Shown here: piece by piece, positions 16,945-26,254 of the stretch | Numbering within the stretch: position 1 is the first letter of the stretch | How the letters are laid out: each line of letters begins with the position of its first letter | Origin: Pantoea rodasii | GTDB lineage: Bacteria; Pseudomonadota; Gammaproteobacteria; Enterobacterales; Enterobacteriaceae | Assembly: GCF_002095465.1 (NCBI RefSeq) | Contig: NZ_MLFP01000003.1 | Span: 1 to 64,000, forward strand | DNA: 64,000 nucleotides | Direction of reading: 5' to 3' | The notes under the pieces: generated by a model | Database searches by the model: none | What the model was told of the DNA's origin: nothing | What the model saw: only the letters and a program-made list of their open reading frames with translations | Position numbers and translations under genes: made by a program

Positions 16945-18015
16945 TTAGCTTTTAGCGAAAATCCACAGATCCTCTTTGGGCAGCGAGATGCGGAAGCGCT
17001 GATTCCCGCGGAATTCTTTGCCATACGCCCTCAATGCGAAATCATCCCCTTCGGTACGGAACAGATATTCCCAGCGATCGCCTAAATACATGCTGGTGAG
17101 TAATGGCAGCTCAAGTGCGTTGTCATCGGAAGTGTCTGCGATGTTCATGCGCTCGACGCGAATCACCGCCGTCCCATCCTGTCCTACTTGCACATCGCCG
17201 CTTGGTTTACCCCACAGTGCCCATTTCGCCCCGGCAATACGCGCCCGGCCGCCTTCAACGTGGGTGATTTTGCCGTGCAGACGATTGTTGCTGCCCATAA
17301 ACTCAGCGGCAAACAGCGTTGAGGGCTGGCTGTACATCTCTTGCGGTGTGCCTTGCTGCTCAATCACACCGTTGTTCAACAGCAGAATACGGTCAGAGAT
17401 CGCCATGGCTTCATTCTGGTCGTGCGTCACCATTAAGGCAGACAGTCCGAGACGAATAATCAGCTCGCGCAAGAACACGCGCGCCTCTTCACGTAGCTTG
17501 GCATCGAGGTTAGAGAGCGGCTCATCCAGCAGAATCACCGGCGGGTTGTAGACCAGCGCACGCCCAATCGCCACGCGCTGTTGCTGTCCGCCGGAAAGTT
17601 GATGCGGATGGCGTTTGCCGAGGTGGCCGAGCCCTAACTGATCCAGCACAGCTTGCACGCGTTGATTGATTTCTGCTTTCTCCACTTTGCGCAATTTCAA
17701 CGGGTAGGCGACGTTCTCAAACACCGTTTTGTGCGGCCACAGCGCGTACGACTGGAACACCAGGCCAAGATTGCGCTCCTCAGCCGGAACTTCGCTTTTG
17801 GGTGTGCCATCGAACACCACATTCTTGCCGATGTTGATGCGGCCCTGTGAAGGTTTCTCCAGCCCGGCAACGGCGCGCAGCAGGGTAGTTTTCCCGCTGC
17901 CCGAAGGGCCCAACAGCGAAACCACTTCCCCTTTTTTCAACTGCATCGATACGCCTTTCAGCACTGGATTATCGCCGTACATCAGATGCAAGTTATCTAC
18001 CGATAATTCAATCAT
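16945..18015 (-). CDS. Iron(III)-type ABC transporter ATPase (FbpC/PotA class)
   Basis: A 356-residue ATPase with an N-terminal nucleotide-binding domain (Walker A GPSGSGKTT, signature [15 protein letters not shown], Walker B VILLDEPLSNLD, H-loop MVTHDQNEAM) and a C-terminal TOBE-like regulatory region (about 240-356) typical of FbpC/AfuC/PotA. Its start overlaps the end of the double-length permease by eight bases. With the permease and the binding protein it forms a complete importer of the ferric iron/phosphonate/hexose-phosphate family. Iron is the best guess from the iron-rich neighbourhood. Confidence 0.85.
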   Translation of the reverse strand: MIELSVDNLHLMYGDNPVLKGVSMQLKKGEVVSLLGPSGSGKTTLLRAVAGLEKPSQGRINIGKNVVFDGTPKSEVPAEERNLGLVFQSYALWPHKTVFENVAYPLKLRKVEKAEINQRVQAVLDQLGLGHLGKRHPHQLSGGQQQRVAIGRALVYNPPVILLDEPLSNLDAKLREEARVFLRELIIRLGLSALMVTHDQNEAMAISDRILLLNNGVIEQQGTPQEMYSQPSTLFAAEFMGSNNRLHGKITHVEGGRARIAGAKWALWGKPSGDVQVGQDGTAVIRVERMNIADTSDDNALELPLLTSMYLGDRWEYLFRTEGDDFALRAYGKEFRGNQRFRISLPKEDLWIFAKS

Positions 18016-19777
18016 GTAATTTCACTCCAAAGCGTAAGGCAATGCCGAGGCCAACCACCACCAGCACAATATTTATCAGGGAGAGCGCCGCCACGATATC
18101 AATCGCGCCGGCTGACCACAGTGACACCAGCATGGAACCAATGGTTTCTGTGCCCGGTGACAGCAAATAGACGCCGGTTGAATATTCGCGTTCGAAAATC
18201 AGGAACATCAGCAGCCAGGAACCAATCAAACCGTGGCGAGAAAGCGGCACAGTGACGTGGCGCATGGTCTGGCCAGGCGTGGCACCGGCACTGCGCGCGG
18301 CTTCTTCTAGCTCAGGGCCCACCTGTAACAGCGTTGAAGTGATCAGGCGCAAGCCGTAAGCCATCCACACCACGGTGTAAGCGAGCCAGACGCTGAAAAT
18401 GGTTTGACGCAACGAACGTAGCCAGACAATGAAGTTTTCCCGTAGCCAATCCGCCATGGGTAAGCTGGAGAGCCAGCCGTTTTTCAATGACTGATCGAGC
18501 CACATCGGAATGAACAGGAATACCCAGAGGAATGCCAGACCGGCCAACAGGCCGGGCACCGCGCGCGGCACCAGCACGCTGTAATCAAGGAAGCGCGTGA
18601 CGTTATCCTGTTTGCGGTGCATCGCGATACCGACAAATAAATAACAGATCACCGCAATCGCCCCGCCGATAACGCCAATGAGCATCGAGTTGACGATGGC
18701 GCGCAGTAGATTCGGCTGCTCCCAAATACTGTGGAAGGTGGCTAAAGACACTTCATCCCACAGCGAGACGCCAACGCCCCAGTGCGAGATAAATGCGCGC
18801 AGCACCACGCCAAGTAACGGCACACCGATGGTGACAGTGAGCCAGGTCAACACCACTGCACCCGCAATCCAGCGCCATTTGCCCAGCGGCAGAGCCCGGG
18901 CTTGAGAGGCTTTGCCCTTCATGGTGACGAAACGATTAGCGGTGCGCATCAGCCAGCGTTGCAGCATCACCAGCGGCACGGTGAAGCAAATCAGCACCAC
19001 CGCGACCGCAGCCATTAAATGATATGACGGGGTGCCGAGTTTATTGGTGAGCTTATACAAATAGGTGGCTAACACCATGTTGCCTTCAGGATCGCCCAGC
19101 ACCAGCATCAGGCCGAACACTTCTAGTCCGAGGAAGAACAGCAGCACGCAGGCATAAAGAATAGAAGGGCGCACCATAGGCAGGCTGACGGCGGTCATTA
19201 CCTGCAACGGTGAGGCGCCAACGGTACGCGCGGCCTCTTCCACATCTGAACTGACGCTGCGTAAGGCAGAGGAAATATATAAATAGGCATGAGGCACATG
19301 GGTAAGCCCAGCGATCACCACAATGCTGGTCATCGAATAGATGTTCCACGGCACCACGCCGAACAGTTGATTTGCCCACTGCGAGAGAAAGCCAACCGGA
19401 CCCGCTGCCACCACGTAGCCAAAGGCCAGCACCATCGGTGAAACAAAGATCGGTACCAGAATCAGAGGTTCGATCAGACGCCGGCCGGGGAGATTGGTTC
19501 TCACCATCAAAAAGGCCAAAATGCCGCCAAGGGGAATGGCAATGATCACCAGGCCGAACGCCAATATAAAACCCGACTCGAGCGCTTTATAGAAATCCGG
19601 ATCGGAGAAAATGAAACTAAATGAACCGAACGTCAGCTCTTTCTTTTTGGCAAAGAAGGGCGCGGAAAGAAAACTCTGCACCACAATAAACATCAGCGGC
19701 ACGTAAATAACCAATGCCGTGATCAGAACAATCAATGCACGTGGCAAACTTTGCCACCTTTTCAGTAACCTGTTCAT
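18008..19777 (-). CDS. Fused double ABC permease (FbpB/AfuB class)
   Basis: A 589-residue inner membrane protein with two tandem BPD_transp_1 permease units, as in FbpB/AfuB/PhnV-type importers. About twelve membrane segments are apparent. The two cytoplasmic coupling loops are visible (VEEAARTVGASPLQVMTAVSLPM in the first half; LEEAARSAGATPGQTMRHVTVPL in the second). Length matches the fused family. It lies 73 bp downstream of the binding-protein gene, and its 3' end overlaps the ATPase start. Confidence 0.88.
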   Translation of the reverse strand: MNRLLKRWQSLPRALIVLITALVIYVPLMFIVVQSFLSAPFFAKKKELTFGSFSFIFSDPDFYKALESGFILAFGLVIIAIPLGGILAFLMVRTNLPGRRLIEPLILVPIFVSPMVLAFGYVVAAGPVGFLSQWANQLFGVVPWNIYSMTSIVVIAGLTHVPHAYLYISSALRSVSSDVEEAARTVGASPLQVMTAVSLPMVRPSILYACVLLFFLGLEVFGLMLVLGDPEGNMVLATYLYKLTNKLGTPSYHLMAAVAVVLICFTVPLVMLQRWLMRTANRFVTMKGKASQARALPLGKWRWIAGAVVLTWLTVTIGVPLLGVVLRAFISHWGVGVSLWDEVSLATFHSIWEQPNLLRAIVNSMLIGVIGGAIAVICYLFVGIAMHRKQDNVTRFLDYSVLVPRAVPGLLAGLAFLWVFLFIPMWLDQSLKNGWLSSLPMADWLRENFIVWLRSLRQTIFSVWLAYTVVWMAYGLRLITSTLLQVGPELEEAARSAGATPGQTMRHVTVPLSRHGLIGSWLLMFLIFEREYSTGVYLLSPGTETIGSMLVSLWSAGAIDIVAALSLINIVLVVVGLGIALRFGVKLHD

Positions 19778-19850
19778 ATGCCAACCCTGTCAAACACCGG
19801 AGGCGAAAGGAAACGTTATGCATCAGCGCTGACGCATAACGTGGGGAGCA

Positions 19851-20939
19851 TTATTTACCGGCTGCGGTACGCCACTGTTTAATAAATTCCAGGCGCTTAG
19901 CCGGTCCCAGATATTCCAGCAGTGACTCATCCACCGGAATCGGCTTCAACGCATTGCCCAGCATTTTGGTCATGCCATCAATATCGTTTTTGCCTTCAAT
20001 ATCATTACGCAGTGAAGGAATATCCGCCTGATTAGCCAGAATGTTTTGTCCCTTCTCTGACAAGACATAGTCCAGCCACAATTTGGCGGCATTCTCATGC
20101 TCAGCCTCTTCGGTCACAAAGGATACGCGGGATAACACCAGGATGTAATCTTTGGGATAGGCGATGCCTAACGCGGGATCGTTCTTCGCACGAGCCTCGG
20201 CGTAGGAACCGAGAATGTTGAAGCCGATCAGGTTTTCACCGGATGACACGCGCTCCATCATGGTGCCGGTGGAGGACTGCACGGTCAGGCCACCTTTCGC
20301 CATCCCCGCCAGATTCTGCTTGTATTGCGGATCTACCTTGCTGTCTTCCACGGTGAGCATAAAGCCCAGGCCAGACTTTTCGATATCATAGGTCGTGACT
20401 TTGTTTTTGAATTTCTCAGGATTGGCAGAAATCATTTTAGCCAGTGCGGTGTGGGAGTCTGGTGCTTCACCTTTTGGAATCAATTTATTGTTATAAATGA
20501 ACACCACCGGTTCGTAGGTGGTTCCATAAGCTTTATTTTGCCACACCGCCCATTTAGGAATTTTGCTTTGTTCCGGCGAGGCATATTCCGCTGCGTATTC
20601 CGTCGCCAGCTTGAGTGCGGTATCCATTGATGAACTCCACACCACATCGCCACTGCCACTGCCCGAGGCCTGCTCACTGATGTAACGGTTATACAGCTCG
20701 GTGCTGTTCATATCGTTATATTCAACTTTGATACCCGGATAGAGCGATTCAAAGCCTTTGATCAACGGACCCGCCGCTTTGGTATCCGTGGTGGAGTACA
20801 CCACTACTTTCCCCTCTTTGGTGCCGGCATCGATAATTTTCTGATATTCAGCAGGATAACCAGCAGGCACGGCTGCGAGAGCAGAGAAGGAGAGTCCTGC
20901 TAATACAGAGGTGGTCAAAAAACGCAGTGAGGTTTTCAT
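19851..20939 (-). CDS. Family 1 extracellular binding protein (FbpA/AfuA-like)
   Basis: A 362-residue periplasmic binding protein with a Sec signal peptide (MKTSLRFLTTSVLAGLSFSALA). It starts its mature part with EGKVVVYSTTD and contains GFESLYPGIKVEYNDMNSTEL and GDVVWSSSMD, as in Fbp/AfuA-like proteins. It is the first gene of a three-gene leftward operon (binding protein, double permease, ATPase). The ribosome binding site is AAGGATC. Whether it binds ferric iron directly, a hexose phosphate (as AfuA can) or a phosphonate cannot be settled, because the metal-ligating tyrosine pair was not verified. Confidence 0.82.
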   Translation of the reverse strand: MKTSLRFLTTSVLAGLSFSALAAVPAGYPAEYQKIIDAGTKEGKVVVYSTTDTKAAGPLIKGFESLYPGIKVEYNDMNSTELYNRYISEQASGSGSGDVVWSSSMDTALKLATEYAAEYASPEQSKIPKWAVWQNKAYGTTYEPVVFIYNNKLIPKGEAPDSHTALAKMISANPEKFKNKVTTYDIEKSGLGFMLTVEDSKVDPQYKQNLAGMAKGGLTVQSSTGTMMERVSSGENLIGFNILGSYAEARAKNDPALGIAYPKDYILVLSRVSFVTEEAEHENAAKLWLDYVLSEKGQNILANQADIPSLRNDIEGKNDIDGMTKMLGNALKPIPVDESLLEYLGPAKRLEFIKQWRTAAGK

Positions 20940-21319
20940 ACAGATCCTTTTGGTTACATTTGTTACAAGAATTTAACAGTAACCCATTGCGACTCCGATG
21001 CAATCCGCCATCAAAGGTTTTTACAGCTTTTGTGACCTTCGTAAGGTTATTCATTTCAACGTAAAGTTATTTCAGGGCGCATCGTTAATTAATAACGGAT
21101 GCAACTGAAACATACTCATCATTTTCTTAATTAAACATTAAGGCTGATATTTTATTACCAAAGCAAAAATGGGTAATGAGAGAACTAATCACCTTTGAAT
21201 TAAAATTCAATTTTATCCGCTCATGACAACTGAAATCTGTTGGTATTGATACCGAACAGAATGGGAAGAGGCAGATGACAAATTGTCATCTTCAGATGCG
21301 TTGCTTCTTCTGTGGGTTA
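20940..21319. other. Intergenic region with promoter of the Fbp-like operon
   Basis: About 380 AT-rich bases upstream of the binding-protein gene. It should contain that operon's promoter. No convincing gene: the plus-strand frame beginning at 21275 is the shadow of a small protein on the other strand. Confidence 0.4.
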
Positions 21320-21349
21320 CGAAAAAGAAAAACGCCACAGCGTGGCGTT
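21320..21349 (-). terminator. Rho-independent terminator of small membrane protein gene
   Basis: Stem AACGCCAC/GTGGCGTT (21331-21338 with 21342-21349) with a three-base loop; on the minus strand it is followed by TTTTCTTTTTC. It begins immediately after the stop codon of the 32-residue gene, which argues that the small gene is a real transcription unit. Confidence 0.8.
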
Positions 21350-21448
21350 TTAGTGGGTGAACCAGATGGTCAGAAAACTCACAACGGCGAACAGGCTCAG
21401 CGCAACGGCCAGATACTCACTGGCGGGACGAACAAACATCGATTTCAT
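21350..21448 (-). CDS. 32-residue single-pass membrane protein
   Basis: A tiny gene: ATG at 21448 preceded by GAGGATATTTTT, 32 codons, then a strong terminator. The product starts MKSMFVRPASEYLAVALSLF and continues as one uninterrupted hydrophobic helix ending in TIWFTH, so it should be a small inner membrane protein with a short N-terminal cytoplasmic or periplasmic end. I recognise no named family. The combination of ribosome binding site, helix and terminator makes it more than chance. It sits between two iron-related transport loci and could modulate one of them. Confidence 0.6.
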   Translation of the reverse strand: MKSMFVRPASEYLAVALSLFAVVSFLTIWFTH

Positions 21449-21541
21449 AAAAATATCCTCGTGGTAATGAGGCTATTTTCACGAACAAAGATTAATTCAA
21501 CCTTAGGGCTGAGGCGCTTCGCTTAGCCGCCCCAAAAAAAA

Positions 21542-22633
21542 TCAATTGTGAGTCCAATAAGTCCCGGTTTCCGGAATCGGCAGGAACTGCTGGTTCATCT
21601 CCCGCAGCGTGTCATCAGGCGACAGATCGTGGAACAGTTGTGGGTGGAAAGTTTTGGCGAAAAACTCGGCGGCCAGCAGGTGCCACGGACTCATATAGAA
21701 ATTCTGCCAGAAGGCGGCGGCACGTTGCTGCTGCACGGCGGGCAGGGCTGAGACCGTAGTGTCTTGCGCTAAAGCTCGCAGGAAAGTGGTTTTGGCTTGT
21801 TCCGCCTTCACCAACGGGCCGAGTTGCAGCGCGCTGGTCTCTTCCGGGCCCGAAGAGCCGGTGGCGATATAAATATCCGGATTGGCGGCAATCACCGCTT
21901 CCGGATTGAGCTGACCAAACACCGCGGGAAAACGCCCGGCGGCGATGTTGTCGCCACCGGCGAAGGCGATCAAATCCGCCAGATTGCCATGCGCCACCGT
22001 GGTACAGCATTCGGCTTTCTTACCCAGATGCAACTGCAACATCACTTTCGGCCGCGTGCCGTGCCAGTTAGCTAAGCGATCGCGAATGCGCTGCATATGC
22101 TGCTGATAGAACGCGATAAAGCGTTCACTTTTGGCTTCATCATTGAGTGCGGCACCGAGCGTACGCAGGCTGGCAACGGTATTCGCCAGCGGATCAACGC
22201 GGAAATCGAGAAACAGCACCGGGATGTTCGCTGCCTGAAGCTGCAGCATAAACTGCGAGTTATTGGGCGGGGTACGCGCATACACCGGCAGGATCACCAA
22301 ATCCGGCTGCAGCGCGATAATTTTCTCTACATTAAGCTGCGAGAAGTTGGAGTTGCCAATCTGGGTAATCTTGCCAATCTCCGGGAACGCTTTGACGTAA
22401 CGATCCCAGGTCTGTTTATCCAGATTGCGCAGATCCGCGGGCCAGCCCACCACCCGTTTCGCCGGGTTGCCGTCTTCCACTAGCGCAAGGGTATAAATCA
22501 TCCGGCTTTCGCCAATCACAATCCGCTGTGGATTGTCCGGGACGTTCACCTGGCGTTGCAGGCTATCCGTGAGGGTCTTGCTCTGCGATGCCAGTGGCAA
22601 TAGCAGCAGTAATGTCAGTAGCACTCTTTTCAT
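21542..22633 (-). CDS. Iron-siderophore ABC substrate-binding protein (FecB/FhuD class)
   Basis: A 363-residue helical-backbone (cluster A) binding protein. It has a signal peptide (MKRVLLTLLLLLPLASQS), then LTDSLQRQVNVPDNPQRIVIGESR, the typical opening of this class, and VEKIIALQPDLVILPVYAR. The start used is ATG 22633; a GTG eight codons earlier is also in frame, and neither has a strong ribosome binding site. It follows the TonB receptor gene by 47 bp, and both are transcribed leftward, so they form a siderophore uptake pair. No FecCDE-type permease or ATPase accompanies them, so it must use one from elsewhere, or serve a periplasmic handover role. Confidence 0.83.
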   Translation of the reverse strand: MKRVLLTLLLLLPLASQSKTLTDSLQRQVNVPDNPQRIVIGESRMIYTLALVEDGNPAKRVVGWPADLRNLDKQTWDRYVKAFPEIGKITQIGNSNFSQLNVEKIIALQPDLVILPVYARTPPNNSQFMLQLQAANIPVLFLDFRVDPLANTVASLRTLGAALNDEAKSERFIAFYQQHMQRIRDRLANWHGTRPKVMLQLHLGKKAECCTTVAHGNLADLIAFAGGDNIAAGRFPAVFGQLNPEAVIAANPDIYIATGSSGPEETSALQLGPLVKAEQAKTTFLRALAQDTTVSALPAVQQQRAAAFWQNFYMSPWHLLAAEFFAKTFHPQLFHDLSPDDTLREMNQQFLPIPETGTYWTHN

Positions 22634-22680
22634 CGCATTGCTCACAGTGGGCTCCACCGTTAAAGGCGGAGCGCAGCAGA

Positions 22681-24804
22681 TTAGAAGTCGACAGCGGCCT
22701 GTAAGTACATCACGCGTGGTTCACCTTCAATCACACGCAGGTTTCCGGCGCTGGATTCGTAGTATTCGCGGTTGAACAGGTTCTTCACGTTGAGCTTCAG
22801 TTGGGTGTGTTTACCGATCAACTGGCTATCCCAGGCGATAAAGGCATCGGCCACGGTATACGCAGGCATCACGAAGCTGTTTTCCGGATCGCCAGCACGG
22901 GTACCGACATAACGTCCACCGCCGCCGAGGCGCAGTTCACCCGGCAGCCACGAGAAGCGTAGGGTGTGGCTCAGATACAGGCTGCCCATATTAGTCGGTG
23001 CGTTGACCAGACGGTTGCCGACGTTGTCAGGGTTAACGTTGTCGGAAACAATCTCGGTTTTGTCGTAGCTGTAATTGGCGATCAGATTCCAGTCTGGCGC
23101 GAACTCCCCGTTGACCTCCAGCTCAGCACCGGTGGAGCGTGCTTTCGGGATGTTGCGCGTTACGCCGTTAATGAAGATCGACATGTCCTCTTCATCAATA
23201 CGGTACAGCGCCAGCGTGGCCGCCAGATTGGACGCAACTTGCCACTTGGATCCGACTTCCCAGCTGGTGCCTTTCTCGGTAGACGCAACGTTGCCGTCAT
23301 CATCGGTTTGGGTGGATGGCGTAAAGGATTTGCTGAAGCTGCCGTACAGCGAGACATCCGGCAGCACTTTGTACACCACGCCGAGCTGTGGCAGGAAAGC
23401 GTTGCCACGATCGTTGAGCGTGCTCTCTGGATCGATAAATCCGTTGCTGGAGGTTTGGGTATAGCGCTGGAAACGACCGCCCAGTACCGCGATCCATTTA
23501 TCCGTCAGGTGGATGCTGTCTTTGGCAAATATCGAACGGCTATAAAGATTGGTGCGCAGGTTGCTCAAGGCATCGTTATAGGTGCTGTCGCTGACAATTG
23601 GCTCTTCGCCGTACACGGGATCGTACATATTGAAGGTGCGAGAAACGGTGCCGCGATAGGATCGCGCTTTGTAGGTTTCATTCTGCTCATAATCAACACC
23701 CACCAGAAGGTCATGCTGCATACCCGCAATAGTGGGTGAACCGCTGACATCCCAGGAGACATATTCGGTCTGATGGTTGAATCCGCGGTTGGCGTCAGCG
23801 CGGCGCGAGACAATGCCGGTGGTGGTATTGATGGCGGTGGCGCGCACTTCGTTACTGTCATAACGGCGCTGCATCCAGCCGTAGTTAAGATGCGTATCCC
23901 AGACGTCATTCAGGTTGTAACCGTAAGTGACGTTCAACCGTTTGTTTTTGCCCCAGGCATGGTTAGCACTGTCATCAAGGCGACGGTTATAGGGAATATC
24001 CACGGGTTTACCGCCGATAAATGCCGTGCCACGGTCGTAAGGCACATCGTATTTGTACTCGACGTAGCTAATGTTGAATGACGCGCGATCGCCGTACCAG
24101 CTTAATGACGGCGCCAGCAAGGTGTGCTCGTTAACGCCAAAATTGCGCCAGTAATCCTCGCGCTGGCGTTCTGCCACCATGCGGAAAGCAAAGCCGTTGC
24201 CGAGTGGCCCGGTGATGTCGACCATGCCAGTGCCGCCGCCGTAACTGCTGGATTCACCGCTGATGTGGGTGTTCCATTCGTATTGCGGCTTTTTGCTCAC
24301 CAGATTGATGATACCGCCAGGATTAAGGATGCCGTACAGCAGCGATGACGATCCCTTCAGCACTTCAACATGATCGATGCTGGAGTCCATGGTCAAACCC
24401 TGGTTACTGCGCACGCCATCGATAAAAATTGAACCGTCAGTGTTTGAACCAAAACCGCGCTTCACAAAGCCATCTTCAGTGCCGCCAAGGGTATTGCCCT
24501 GTGTGACGCCGCTGACGAATTTCACCGCATCATTCAGGCTGGTGACCTGATAGTCCTTTATAACTTGTGGCGTCACCACGCTGATCGACTGCGGCGTTTC
24601 ATTGCGTGGCGTGTTGGTGCGCAGTGTGGCGGCGGCATCATCCTGGTTATAACTGTTTGTCGAAGTGGACGGGGCAGCTGTGACCGTCAAGGTCGGGTCA
24701 GCACCGCTGGCGGCGTAACTGTACAGCAGTGTGGAAGCCAGTAATACCTGAGAGCCAGAGAGGGTATATTTTACCGCTGGAGAAAATAAGCAAAGATACT
24801 TCAT
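22681..24804 (-). CDS. TonB-dependent siderophore receptor
   Basis: A 707-residue outer membrane receptor: signal peptide (about 1-35), plug domain with NETPQSISVVTPQVIKDYQ and VKRGFGSN...IFIDGVRSNQG, then the beta-barrel closing with the C-terminal pattern LQAAVDF. The sequence VKNLFNREYYES near the end is typical of siderophore receptors of the FhuA/FoxA/FcuA class (TIGR01783-like). It is paired with the binding protein downstream. A candidate Fur box lies at 24850-24868, just upstream. The ligand is probably a hydroxamate or related siderophore, but that is not certain. Confidence 0.9.
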   Translation of the reverse strand: MKYLCLFSPAVKYTLSGSQVLLASTLLYSYAASGADPTLTVTAAPSTSTNSYNQDDAAATLRTNTPRNETPQSISVVTPQVIKDYQVTSLNDAVKFVSGVTQGNTLGGTEDGFVKRGFGSNTDGSIFIDGVRSNQGLTMDSSIDHVEVLKGSSSLLYGILNPGGIINLVSKKPQYEWNTHISGESSSYGGGTGMVDITGPLGNGFAFRMVAERQREDYWRNFGVNEHTLLAPSLSWYGDRASFNISYVEYKYDVPYDRGTAFIGGKPVDIPYNRRLDDSANHAWGKNKRLNVTYGYNLNDVWDTHLNYGWMQRRYDSNEVRATAINTTTGIVSRRADANRGFNHQTEYVSWDVSGSPTIAGMQHDLLVGVDYEQNETYKARSYRGTVSRTFNMYDPVYGEEPIVSDSTYNDALSNLRTNLYSRSIFAKDSIHLTDKWIAVLGGRFQRYTQTSSNGFIDPESTLNDRGNAFLPQLGVVYKVLPDVSLYGSFSKSFTPSTQTDDDGNVASTEKGTSWEVGSKWQVASNLAATLALYRIDEEDMSIFINGVTRNIPKARSTGAELEVNGEFAPDWNLIANYSYDKTEIVSDNVNPDNVGNRLVNAPTNMGSLYLSHTLRFSWLPGELRLGGGGRYVGTRAGDPENSFVMPAYTVADAFIAWDSQLIGKHTQLKLNVKNLFNREYYESSAGNLRVIEGEPRVMYLQAAVDF

Positions 24805-25314
24805 TGATCTAAATCCGCATCAAAAAGGGAAATATTCAGAAGAGCGGATGGTAATGAGATTGATTTCTATTTACAACAAAATATTGACGGTCAGGCATCA
24901 GTTTATCTATTTATTTTTATATTTATCTACTCTTCAATCCGGCACGGAAACCCTATTCATTGCAACCTTAAAATTAAATGTAGTTTTTAAATAAATTGAT
25001 TTTAAAAGATTTATTGTCGATATGTAGTAGTGATTGTAGTTTCAGGTCGAGTATTTATTTATCACTACATTTTGTCGATTGTCATATCAGGTTATCGTTG
25101 CCTGGTGATAAACACGGCCGTTTTGATTATTTTAATTAAATTAAGGTATTCTTAATTTTCAGGTTGATAATACCTTTTTAACTCATGAAATATCATCATG
25201 AGCGAGTCTGCATCGGCTTTGATTCTGCATGGGTTCTGGATTATCCTCGCATGACTTTGTCACGACGCAACCGTGCATTTGACCCAACTCACTCCTTTAA
25301 AGGTGTCCATTCCA
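24805..25314. other. Divergent intergenic region
   Basis: About 510 bases between the TonB receptor start and the RpiR regulator start, very AT-rich at 24860-25180. It holds the receptor promoter with a candidate Fur box (24850-24868) and presumably the regulator promoter. No RNA gene or coding frame was recognised. Confidence 0.4.
24850..24868. promoter_or_regulatory. Candidate Fur box for TonB receptor
   Basis: Nineteen bases beginning GGTAATGAGATTGATT match the Fur consensus at about 12 of 19 positions by eye, 46 bp upstream of the receptor ATG. Position and gene function make it credible. Iron repression is inferred. Confidence 0.4.
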
Positions 25315-26226
25315 GTGAGCGATACTGCACCGAAAACCAGCAAACGCCCTTATGATCTCTACGGCGAACGCTTTCATGCCTGTAAACATCAGCTCACGCC
25401 TCGCCTGTATAAAGTGGCGTACTACATTCAACAGCATCGGAGTGCGGTGCTGGATAAAACCGCGTTGGGCATCGCAATCGATACGCAAACCTCGGATGCT
25501 ACGGTGATCCGTGCCATTCAGGCGCTGGGATTTTCCGGCTACCGCGATCTTAAAATTGTGACGGCAGAGTATCTGGGCGTGACGCAGCGCTCGCCGGCGC
25601 GCGTCGCCTCTACGGTCAATGCGTTGTCGCAAGACGCCAAAGGGAGCGTTGATTTCGTGCTGGATAGTTATCGCATGAGTTGCGATGTCCTGGCGACGTC
25701 AGCGAACAGAGAGGCGATTCAGCAGGCCATCGATTTATTGCAACAGGCGGATAGGGTGGCGATCTTTGGCATCGGTGCTTCAGCCATTCTTGCCGATTAC
25801 ACCGCGCGGCTGTTTAAACGTAACGGCACCGCGTCCTATGTGCTTAACCGCACCGGCATTGCCCTCAGCGAACAGATTGCCGAGATGCGCCATGCCGATG
25901 TACTGATTATGTTGGTGCAAAGCAGCGCACATCCTGAAGGATTGGTCACCGTGACTGAAGCACAGCGGCTGGGGATGAAAATCATTGTGCTCACCGGCGC
26001 GCCCGACAGTATTTTTGCCCAACGTTCAGATGTCACCATTGAGATCCCGCGTAGCCGCGAAACGGACAAAATGCCGGTGCATGCGACACCGATGATCTGT
26101 CTGGAGATTTTGGTGCTGGGGCTGGCTGCCACTGCGCCGGTCGCGACCATGAATAGCATGAGCAAGCTTTATGAAATCAGTAACGCGTTAACCCGTCCCG
26201 GCGCGCGAAAAACTCAAAAGTCCTGA
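25315..26226 (+). CDS. MurR/RpiR family transcriptional regulator
   Basis: A 303-residue regulator with an N-terminal RpiR helix-turn-helix (ACKHQLTPRLYKVAYYIQQHR... TQTSDATVIRAIQALGFSGYRDLK) and a C-terminal SIS domain (about 140-270; VAIFGIGASAILADYTARLFKRNG, MLVQSSAHPEGLV) that usually senses a phosphosugar. A GTG start at 25315 is chosen because AAAGG precedes it; an in-frame GTG at 25273 has no ribosome binding site. It is followed after 28 bp by fetAB, so it probably controls them. This is an unusual regulator for iron export and suggests a sugar-phosphate signal. Confidence 0.85.
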   Translation: MSDTAPKTSKRPYDLYGERFHACKHQLTPRLYKVAYYIQQHRSAVLDKTALGIAIDTQTSDATVIRAIQALGFSGYRDLKIVTAEYLGVTQRSPARVASTVNALSQDAKGSVDFVLDSYRMSCDVLATSANREAIQQAIDLLQQADRVAIFGIGASAILADYTARLFKRNGTASYVLNRTGIALSEQIAEMRHADVLIMLVQSSAHPEGLVTVTEAQRLGMKIIVLTGAPDSIFAQRSDVTIEIPRSRETDKMPVHATPMICLEILVLGLAATAPVATMNSMSKLYEISNALTRPGARKTQKS

Positions 26227-26254
26227 GTCTCCCCACTTATTTTTGGAAGCCATC

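Noticed and set aside
21275-21526. 83-residue plus-strand frame
   Set aside because: It is antisense to the 32-residue membrane protein, which has a ribosome binding site, hydrophobic helix and terminator.
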